From Monosporascus cannonballus (taxonomy: Eukaryota > Ascomycota > Sordariomycetes > Xylariales): a stretch of 64,000 bases of DNA. Numbering within the stretch: position 1 is the stretch's first letter; each line of letters starts with the position of its first letter. The DNA lies in contig QJNS01000729.1 in the NCBI GenBank assembly GCA_004154925.1, positions 62,001 through 126,000 on the forward strand. The letters are read 5' to 3'. The position numbers were made by a program, and so were the translations under genes. Below the pieces are notes generated by a model, which did not search any database, was not told where the DNA came from, and worked only from the letters and a program-made list of their open reading frames with translations. Positions 25,260 through 34,711 of this stretch are shown here, piece after piece.

Positions 25260-26411
25260 CCACGGGCGTCGATGCACATATATGCAAATCTCTTGCTTAT
25301 TCTTCCCCCTCCGCTCCTGGCTATGTCTATCAACTATCACACGTCTCTTGCGTCTCCCTCCACCTGCCCGGATCCACTGTCGCATGAGGTGTATAACATG
25401 CTGGTTGGGAGACTGCGTTTGAATAACTCGTGGTGGCCCACTAAAGCCAGGTTAATTTCCCCTTTGCTTTATATTTTGGGATGGAGATCATGCCCAACGA
25501 CTGCATGATATGATGTTTACGCCCTTCATGAGTTTAGATGTTCACAGACAGCCGTGGGTCTAGCGGTGCGGGCGTATATTTGGTTGGCTGTGTATGGAAC
25601 AGATGGTCAATGGCAACAATGTCTCAATAAAAGTATGAGTATATGTGCTCAGTATGTACTTGGCGAAGAGAAGCAACTGTATATAAATGATATCCCCCAA
25701 TAGAACTTTTCACGAACGTTTTTTTTTATCATACATGCCCCTCGACATTAATGACCTGGAGGTTATGATCTATTTGCCCCTTATCTTATAGTATGTGCAA
25801 TATATCTACATGTATATTTATAACGATATATATAAGCCAAATTAAAATCACTTATACCCTAAACAAAGCAGTGAATACCATTGTCGAACCCCAGGCAATG
25901 CGTGTGCATTTGGCATGGTCGCCCACGTTCATATTCTATGCTGTCTCCCAGATGACGTGGTGCGAAGAAAATCAGCCCGCTTCCGCTCGACAGGGGGAAA
26001 TGAGAGCGAAACTTTGCTAGACGCCAATCAACTTGCACGACTCCGAAACATGTAACGGCGTGTACCAACTAGCTGTAGCATGCCACGGACAAGGGAAATA
26101 AAGCGACCCCAATCGCGCTCGGAGGAGATTCAGTGATAGATCTCCTGACAGTAACCACACAGAAACCGTCTTCGCCATATCTGAGTTCCGATGTCCTATG
26201 TGGGAAAGGAGCGACAGTGATTGGGAAACTGGGTTTACAACTAAAATTCCCTCCGTCAAAAGCAATTGCAGCTGCGGCCGGAGGTGTTGTGGTGTACGGA
26301 CCTTCGTTAGCCTCCGCCCCCTAGCGCCCTGGCTGAGTAATGAACCCTCCTGTCGGTGCAACTCCATCAGAAGAGAGTCCGCCGCCTCTTTTATCTGGAG
26401 CAGTCCAGGGA
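25260..26411. other. Convergent intergenic region
   Basis: Likely 3' UTRs of the small membrane gene and of the phytochrome gene, with AT-rich sequence at 25,670-25,870. Open frames at 25,859-26,503 on either strand have no recognisable content. Confidence 0.45.
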
Positions 26412-29400
26412 TTATGTGGGCCTCTGCGCAAACCACCCACCCCGTTCCCATTCGCCGGGCACATAGAGGCATTCGTCACGTTTATCGTCATTAGAGATGC
26501 CATCTAGTAGAACATTCAGACGTCTGAAATCGATGGGCTTTACGATCCAGCCATCAAAACCCGCTTCGATGTATTGTGGTCTCTCCTGTTCAACAAGGGA
26601 TGCGGATACGACAAATATGGGTATCCTCCCATGCCTGGCAGCCAGCGAGGATAGACCCGCACATTCATATGACCTCTCGAATGCCATGATAATTTTAGTG
26701 CTACTCAGCCCATCTACGATTGGCATCTGATACAGGCGAGTTAGTGTTCATAGCATCTGATAACGACTAAACTTGACGACTCACCTGCAAGTCCATCAGA
26801 ACGACATCGAACCCCGAAGGACCTTCTTTATAAACGGAAGCGCAATCCTCGCCATTGAGAGCGTGACTGACTTCATGACCAGTTTTCTCTAGACGGTTTT
26901 TTGAGTATTTTATAATTGATAGGGTCGTCTTCCGCCACCAATACCCGCAGCTTCCCCGACTTCCGTGTGCTCGCTGTTTGGCCCTCGGGTCCAGAATTTT
27001 GAGGGATCTCATATAGGATCCTCGCCGATGAGCCTGTGTGAGAGCTTTTTGGCTGCCCCAACGGCTCATCGGCCACCTTCACAGGCTTAATGGGTACCTT
27101 TGAGTTAGTAATTGAATACGTGCCAGCCTGCGGCTCTTCTGTGGCATTGCGCGTATTTACAGGGCCAGGGGCGGATCGTGGCACATTATTTGCTTGCCGT
27201 AACGAGGCTCCCGAGCACCGGCTGGCAATTGACGAGCATGAGGCGTCAGGTCCCTGTAACAAGTGTCGAGTGGCCGCTTGAGTTGTGATGTTGATCCCTA
27301 GACACACGGCGTTGGAGATGGGCAAGATTGCCAGCAGGTGCGCCCACAGAGAAAGGTGTTTGGATAGCGTCTATCAAGCGATCTGCGTCGCTTTTGTTAG
27401 TTCGACCACTGCCTCTGCTAGTCCTGCTCTTGTGGCCGCTAATGCTATCCGCCTCGTCGAAGCCCCTTTCCTCAGTGAGCGCACGATGGGCCGCATTTGC
27501 CGAAGCCGGACTGTCGCCGTATACCAGCGTTCTCTCTCCGGAATCCGTGCGGGCCGGCACCTTCGCGATCGAGGTGACGCTGGAGTTTGTATTCGAAAGC
27601 GCGGTAGCGTCACTGGCCCCGACGTCTTTCAGCGAGTCCTCCGTTGGCAAATCGAATGGTAACTGAATGACAAATCTTGATCCTTTTCCTTCCTCCGACT
27701 TCAAGCGAAGCTGACCATCCATATTCCGCACTACCCTGGCAACGATGGCGAGACCCAAGCCCAGAGTGCGGCTCGCACGAGGCTTCTTGACCTCATCGAC
27801 TGACGTGGACTCGCCGACATCGATGCTCACCTGCTCCAGATCATGGAAAAGGTCATCTAGCTTGTCGCTGCTCATGCCGCAGCCGGTATCCTGAACAACG
27901 ATCTCGACTCTGATGCGGGACTGTTGCACCTCGGAGATATATGACTCGACTTTTACCGAGCCGTGGGCCGTGTGCTGCAGGGCATTTGCCGTTAAATTGG
28001 ACTCGGCCTGGCGCACTCGACGAAAATCGCCGCGCACGTATCTAGGTAAGCCGGAGTATTTGGTAACCTCGTACATGATGCCTTTTCGCCTTGCGTCCAC
28101 CTTAAACGGATCGGTTGCCTCTCGCAGGCAGGCTGGCAAATCCAGGATTTCATCTTTAACCAGTTCCTGACCCTCTTCCGTTTTGGTTAGATCAAGCAGA
28201 TCGTTGATGACATAGATCAGTGATTTCGATGCGGAGTGTGATCTTGCGAGGTTCTCACGCGTTTCCTGGTCGAGGGCACCCTCCATTGCGATTTCGAGGC
28301 AGTTTATGATGGCATTCAAAGGCATGCGGACCTCGTGTGCCGAATTGGCTAGTAGAAGCTTAGTGAGATGACTACCTTGCAGGGCAGCCTGTTTCTGTCT
28401 CCAGACCTCGATGAACTTGCCTACAGGCGAATTAGTCTCGCGTAATAAAAGACCATAAACATGGGAGCCGGGCACCCAGGGGCTGGTGCGCATACCATAA
28501 ACCAAACAGAGAACAGCTGCAGTCTCTACCTGCTCCTCAGACCACTCCCTACTTTGGCCAACTACAGTTTCATGCCATGCCTTAAAGCTAGATCGAGGCT
28601 CCAGATAATTCGATGTACCGTCCCTGACGGTCTTTTCGTACGGATTGCCCGCCCATCTCACCTCCTTGGCCTGTCCTTTACGGAAAAAGACAATGAAGTC
28701 ATCGCCGCCAACACTCAAAGGGACATATAATAGGCCGGCAATGCCTTTGAACCCAGGAGGGTAGCGCAGGTCCGGAAAATATTCTTGAATATTCTGTGTA
28801 TTCAACAGTGAAGTAAAACTCCTCATACACAGATACTCAGGCATGGCAAGAGTCTCTTGCGAGTGCTCGATCCTGCCCAGGACCTTCGTCTCGTCCTTGA
28901 TCGAGAGCATTCCGAAATCTGCATCAAAAATCTTCAGTAGGTCTTCTGAGGAGGCGATAATGTACCCGGAAGGATTGTTGTCTGTCGGCACAGTATTGAT
29001 GAGCTTTCTCGCCTGTAAACGCGACGCATATGACAGCCGCTCGATGTTTCTTGGCGCGGTATCGCCTACTAGGCGACACATCTTTCGAATCGGGAATGGA
29101 ACGCGCATGCCCTTGGGACCATAACTGTGGCACGCGATAAGGCCCCACAGCTCGTTGAAGGCGTTGACCGAGATGGACATCGAAGACCGGACGGCCATAT
29201 TGGCTAGATATTTCAGGTGAATAGGAGACATGGCGCGGAGGTAAGCATGACTAAGGTCGAGCGGCCGCTCGAGGTCCTCAACCGATCTGCAAACCAACCT
29301 GGCGGATTCAAGATCCCTATCGTACAATAGTCTGACTTTATTGAGTTTATACAACTCGCGCGCTTGCTTCGGAATATCGGAAGCAGGAAAGCGTAAACCG

Positions 29401-31095
29401 TGGTAAAGGTCCCGTGTCTGGGCCGGATCGGCTAGCTCGGTGGCAACCTTACCGTTAAACGCGGCGTCGAACTGGTAGATCATAATACGGTGGAAACCCG
29501 TAAGCTCCTTCACGATGCCTACTAGGATTTTCAGGGACCTGTGGAGGTTTCGAGCTGACGCTAGCTGTTCTTGAACCTGGGACATGATGTCGAATACCTG
29601 CATAGCCCCAGCTTCCCCTTGCCTCTTGCGGGCGCTTCTGAGCACCCTTAGAGGTTTGCTGCTGATCTCAGTGCTTTCGAGAAGCTCCTCCATAGTGGGA
29701 TTCTGGTAGAGTGTATCCTCTGGTACCTCTGGACTCAACTCGCCCGACGGGCGGAGAGGGTGCTCTTGATCATCTTCGAGCTCAAACTCGCAGATGACGA
29801 GATCAGGGTGCACAGGGTTCACGTGCATTGCGCACCAGAGCTTGATGGTCCTTCGCTTGGGTGACCGTACATATATGCTGAACACATCTGGCCCATTGGT
29901 GGCAGGATCCGTCTCATCGTCGCGGATGAAATCGATATGATCGAGAAGGTTATCAGCCTGCTCCTCGGTAAGGATGTCTGTGAAGCTGCTGAGCTGGAAG
30001 AGCTCACGAGGCGAAAATCCTATAATTCTCTTAGAGTTTTCGCTTACGTAGCGAACCGAGAGGTGACCATCAAGCTCCCTCTTTAATGCAACGAGAAGAC
30101 CAAACGACTGGACTGCCCCCGGAGTGTGTTGGTTCATCCTCGCACCGCTGAAGAGTCCCATCTCTACCGGTGATGACGGGATGGCCATCATCCGTCATCG
30201 AATGGCGAAAGCGGACAGTGAGCAATGCTTCATTGAGTTCTGGGAGGGTTTTGCGGCCAGCGGAATCACCAGCCGGGCTGTCTCCCGTAAGTAGGGACAC
30301 GCTTTCTCGCGTTACATCGGAAATTTCTGACGCCGTGTCAGAATAAAAGGGCAGCGGGCCAACTGAAGCGTGTGGTTCTGCGCCAGGGGGAATGCTGCCT
30401 ATAGGGGCGCCAGCCGGCATGTCCTTCCTTTTAGCTTTCCCCATCCGGCTACCCCCTTCCTCTGGCGACCCTAGAGCCGGGGAGGCGTACACGGGAACAG
30501 TATCAGCTCGACGGATGGCAGGATCATGTTCGGCGCGGGGATTATTCGGTTTGTGACGGGCATCTCCAGCCGACTCTCTTGGGGGGAAGAAGCCGGGTTC
30601 GCCGGGGGTGTGCATCGTTGGCACATGCACAGGCCGAGACTTGTCGAGACTGACCACTGACCGGATAGGAAATACTCTGTCGGAGGGGCTTTCATTAGTA
30701 TCATTACTTCCGTCGTAGCCGGCCTGTCTAGCGGAGCTAGCAACAGGTGGTGAGATAGCGTTGGAAGCGGAAGCAGAAGCAGGCAAACTACCGGGCCCCA
30801 CGGTGGATGAATGGCCCTGAGTAGGGAGCGGAGGAGATGTAGTATTTGGAACGGATGTGTTACTGCTCAGAATCGGTGTAGCTGGTGGCTTGTTTTCGCT
30901 GTCCAGCTCACCCGCGGGTAAGGGAGAGACTATTTGACTGGGAGGTAGATGGGAGTAGGAATACGCATTTGCGCTGGGATGCAATGACAACGTCTGATCT
31001 TGAACAGAGTTGTCCGGCGGCTCGAATGACGACTTTGGCTCGGGTTCAAGTCCATGTTCATATTTGTGATTGGGTGAGTCCGAGTCGGACTCCAT
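26412..31095 (-). pseudogene. phy: Fungal phytochrome (hybrid histidine kinase), broken by three frameshifts
   Basis: Phytochromes sense red/far-red light through biliverdin and signal by phosphorelay. Read on the minus strand: a 300-residue disordered N-terminus; the start of the PAS domain with the chromophore-type cysteine in R-C-E-D-E-P (codon 30,144-30,142); then, in another frame (30,191-27,246), the rest of PAS, GAF with G-L-R-F-P-A-S-D-I-P, PHY, the kinase H-box (S-A-H-E-V-R, near 28,330), N-box, and G-boxes (D-T-G-C-G-M; L-G-L-G-L-A). A receiver domain follows with V-A-E-D-D, the phosphoacceptor motif V-L-M-D-L-Q, and the C-terminal K-P-I-D. A normal 58-bp intron (26,784-26,727, branch CACTAAC) splits the receiver. 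Frame breaks lie at about 30,124-30,129, between 27,246 and 27,325, and at 26,895-26,896. Domain content is otherwise intact, so inactivation looks recent; assembly indels are the alternative. Confidence 0.85.
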
Positions 31096-32611
31096 GCTAT
31101 GGTGGAAGAATAGATCTGCACGGCCCGGAACTCCGGTAATGCGAAACGTGATAGGCGGGCCTTGTGAGGATTGGATTCGAAGCGGTGCATTATCTTGTCG
31201 AGACCGTGTGGTGCGCCAATCTCATCAGTTTCATTAAATATACCACAATAAGACTTGCGAAACTCCCTTCATGCGCCGAGGAGCAGCAAGATGTCGTATT
31301 TATTCCGTTGCTGGAAGGCACAAAGTCGGATGCTGGTCATGGGCTATTCCCTTAAGGTCTTTAATCTTTCTCCCGTACATGTGCAGACGCCAAGTTGAAA
31401 ACAAGAGCTATGTAGTCCTAGACTATGAGAGAGCCACGGCATGTGGTAGTCGCAGACTGTCCAAGCCACGGATCAGGACCTTGCTGTGGTCACAGTAGAC
31501 CCAGCAGACCCGATGGACCAAGTAAGCAGACCAAGGGATGACGAGCGCAACGGAGGGGAGTGGAAGAAGGACAAGATCCGTGGGATTGGTAGTGGTCTCT
31601 TTTTAACGTAGTGAGCTTGCGAACCGAGTTGACGAGGTTACTGACGTAGTGTGCCAAAGATCCCGACTTCTGTTTTTGGATCTTGGCCGTCCTAAGTAGG
31701 AAAGGGTAAGGGTAAGCGTGATATGCGGCCCATGCTTTGAATATAGGCCCATCTCGTAGACCCCTGCCAATTTGTATGGCTCGTGCGAGACCCTGGAAGC
31801 CTTGGAGGCCCTGGCTAACCGTCGACCTAGTTGCCCGCCGACCTAGCTGTCCGTCGCCGACCTGGCTAACTGCCCATTTAAAAAGCCCGGAAGCTTTGGT
31901 CAACCGTTGGTCGGGCTAACCGTCGATTAAAAATATCAGCGGCTCCCCCGGGCGGATGACTGTGGAGGGAAGCGGTGCAGTTATTCACAACCGGCGACCT
32001 GGTTGCCCGTCGACCTGAAAAAAAGAAATCTGGAGCGTTTAAGGCACGTGAAACCTGCGCCAGCACGCCGAACAAGCCGAAATACGCGGAGCACCCCCTT
32101 TTTAAGCGGTAACAAAATTAGCAACGGATTAGGCCCTTAAAAGGAGGGCGTACTGTGCTTGCTGCGGCGGCATGGTAGCCTCACGTGGAGTGGAGGGGGA
32201 GGGGAATGTGGACGTCATGGTGCGGAAATCTAGAATTCGATAATACAAGCAAATTACCCAACCTACGACCTTACATAATCCATAATGATAATATGGAATA
32301 TATGTGTCTACACTGTGGGAGTGGATTATGTAATACTAAGCTATAAAAGAAAATTGATGGTCGGAGATCATCACTGTTAGGCAGTCTCCATACAACATCA
32401 TTCCAAACCATCATTGCTATAATACACATATGTATAACACATATATAATTGATGCGAAGGTTAAGTATAGAGACATAGAATTAACATATTGATGATTTTC
32501 ATAACGCTTTTCATGATTGGTAGTTTTCTGCTAGCGTTTTACTACAAGTAGTAATTGCATCTAGCGAGGCTTTATTTGACCGTTTCCTCCACCTCTCCTA
32601 TCTTGGATATC
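31096..32611. promoter_or_regulatory. Divergent region between phytochrome and SET-domain genes
   Basis: No supportable gene. It contains the degenerate GCCGACCTAG-type repeats described separately (31,815-32,020). Composition becomes AT-richer from 32,220, possibly the promoter of the SET-domain gene. Open frames at 31,490-31,903 and nearby are repeat-driven. Confidence 0.4.
31815..32020. repeat. Degenerate short repeats (GTCGACCTAGTTGCCC-like)
   Basis: Successive variants of a roughly 16-bp word occur: GTCGACCTAGTTGCCC, GCCGACCTAGCTGTCC, GCCGACCTGGCTAACTGCCC, and again GGCGACCTGGTTGCCC near 31,990. Spacing is irregular. No coding interpretation. Confidence 0.6.
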
Positions 32612-33235
32612 ATGACAAAGGACACCTGCATAGCACCAAAGAATTGGCCGGCGACGGTTACTTACCTCACGCAGCCCATATACTCGCCAGCTCTTGGAGA
32701 AAGTCAACGCCAGGCGCTAAAGGCCCGGCCTCCAGAACTCACGACAGAAATACCCTCCAACCTCCCACGCGGTCCTTCTCCGGCAGTTAGAATCGTACCA
32801 ATCGCCGACGTTTCACACCCTGCATACCAGCAATCCGGATTGTTCGCGGCCCGTTCCATCCCGCCGGGATCTTTCATTATCCCCTACTATGGCATAGTAC
32901 ACGCGTCACTTACGTCCGACGATGACGGGGAGAATCAGGGCCATGGAAAGTCCGACTACGACCTCTGGCTTGACCACGAGGCGGACATTGCAGTGGACGC
33001 AGAGAAGGCGGGCAATGAGGCGCGTTTCGTAAACGATTACCGGGGCGTGAGCGGGCGACCGAATGCGGAGTTCAAGGAATGTTGGGATAGCAGACGCGGC
33101 GAGAAGGTTATGGGCGTTTTTGCGTTGCCAGCCGGGAGAGCCAGGGCGAAGAAGAGCGCAGTAGGGATAAGGAAAGGTGAGGAGATACTCGTATCATACG
33201 GAAAAGGATTTTGGGAACGAAGACAAACTCGCTAG
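32612..33235 (+). CDS. SET-domain protein (putative protein-lysine methyltransferase)
   Basis: Single exon of 207 residues from the ATG at 32,612. An upstream in-frame ATG at 32,555 would add 19 residues and is less likely, because the conserved-looking part starts later. Motifs in order: G-L-F-A-A-R-S-I-P-P-G-S (SET entry, about 75-86), a D-Y-D-L-W-L-D block, R-F-V-N-D-Y...R-P-N-A-E-F (the R-F-I-N-H...P-N-x-x-F motif with D in place of H), and G-E-E-I-L-V-S-Y-G-K-G-F-W (catalytic-site tyrosine, about 188-200). Pre-SET and post-SET cysteines are absent, so it is not a KMT1/DIM-5-type H3K9 enzyme. Substrate is unknown. It ends about 70 bp before an AT-rich pocket. Confidence 0.82.
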   Translation: MTKDTCIAPKNWPATVTYLTQPIYSPALGESQRQALKARPPELTTEIPSNLPRGPSPAVRIVPIADVSHPAYQQSGLFAARSIPPGSFIIPYYGIVHASLTSDDDGENQGHGKSDYDLWLDHEADIAVDAEKAGNEARFVNDYRGVSGRPNAEFKECWDSRRGEKVMGVFALPAGRARAKKSAVGIRKGEEILVSYGKGFWERRQTR

Positions 33236-33299
33236 GCTTAATAGAAATCAATACCGTCATTTTAACAGACCGAGTCTGCGAAGGAAACATCCGAAAATG

Positions 33300-33905
33300 A
33301 TTTAGTAACATAACTATTAACTTATTAAAATAATCCTAGTAGCTTTACGTTCTATTATTTAAATAATTAAAATGTTAAAATTAAATATAATAATAAGTGC
33401 AGTTAATTTTATAAAGCGAATTAAAGTGTTTAAATCTTAATTACGAATTGAAATTGTTAATTCTTTATAATATTATAGTTAGCATTGCACTTTTACTTTT
33501 GTTATATAATTTTATACAGTGTATTGATTTAATATAATATATATTACTTTTTTACTACGTGTGTAAGTTTATTACTTATTAATTTTTTTATTATTTTTCT
33601 AACTTTATAACTTTGTAAAAATATATTTTACCGTATATTAAACCTGATTTAATATATAATTCAACGTTATAGATTTTAATATTTTTAACTTTTTAATATG
33701 CTAATATTTTTAAGACAATTTAAGTATTAATACACTTTAAAATATATATCATTTTATAATAATTTAAAACAGCTATAATATTATTTAATAAATTTAATTG
33801 TACAGCAATCTTCTGTTTTAAATAAATTTAAATATCTAAAAAGTATGTTATATTATTAATTTTGTGTCGTATATATCTATTTTCGCTTTTTGTACATTTC
33901 TTTTA
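33300..33905. other. AT-rich pocket inside the gene island
   Basis: About 600 bp with the same very low GC and stop-dense texture as the flanking blocks, with abrupt edges at about 33,300 and 33,905. No reading frame or matched repeat. Probably a short RIP-mutated insertion remnant. Confidence 0.6.
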
Positions 33906-34711
33906 AATGCTGAGTAATTTCGATTTCGAGGAATTACCGGATTTCCATTTTTATTACGAGGCTGTGACATGCAACCCGGAAGCAGGTAATGAATCAGGAC
34001 GGTTCCCCGCGCCGCCAGTTGAGCGCCCGAGCCCTGACGCCCAGTCGGGTAAGGTCCACCTAACTTGGATCAAATGGTAGCACGCACTCGGCCTCACAGG
34101 TTCTTCCTCTTCCGCTCTTGCAAACCAAACCGGAATCTATCTTATTCCATCTCCATTTACATCGGATTTTCTTGTGAACCAGGTGCGTTTTGTCCTCATC
34201 TTTATGGTAATTTTCTTATCTGCCTTGGCCCTTTCCTGCTCTCTGTCTGCCTCCTCATATCCTTTTACCTATAAATCAAGGGGAAAATAGAACAAGGGAT
34301 GGAACAGTATATCTTAGAGACATGACTGCAATTGATATGCTGGCGACCTTCTCTACAATGCCCTTGTTGCATACTCCATCCAATCAATCAATTCCTTGGA
34401 AGCTCTGTCTCTCCCTTGACCCATCCCTCATCCTGGTGTCGAGTATCTTTGCCACGCGCGTCGCTGGGGGCAGCCATGATACGTTTATACCGGCGATGGC
34501 GACTATCCACGGGGATGTCGGCATTGATATCTTTAATTTCCCAAATCAACAGATGTATTTTGACGTCGTGTGATGAGGATCAGGCAATCTAATCGCTTCA
34601 TCTAGGAAATGAATTGAGATCCAGCCTCCCACATCGCGTTGCATCGCTGCGCGACACGACTACGCCAGGAACCCGATTTGTCAGCCTACTGTCCGCACAA
34701 AGTCGGCTAGG
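33906..34711. promoter_or_regulatory. Upstream region of the Zn2Cys6 gene
   Basis: No supportable gene. Pyrimidine-rich tracts at 34,150-34,260 and 34,400-34,440 suit a fungal promoter or leader. Short frames at 34,065-34,592 overlap each other and lack domains. Confidence 0.4.

Noticed and set aside
26017..26503. Minus-strand frames as a C-terminal extension of the phytochrome
   Set aside because: The receiver domain ends with the usual G-E-W-E-R-G-G-W tail before the stop at 26,412, and the downstream frames show no family content.
30070..30191. An intron that would reconcile the first phytochrome frame break
   Set aside because: The only in-range donor/acceptor combination spans about 33 bp and would remove the chromophore cysteine region; too short for an intron.
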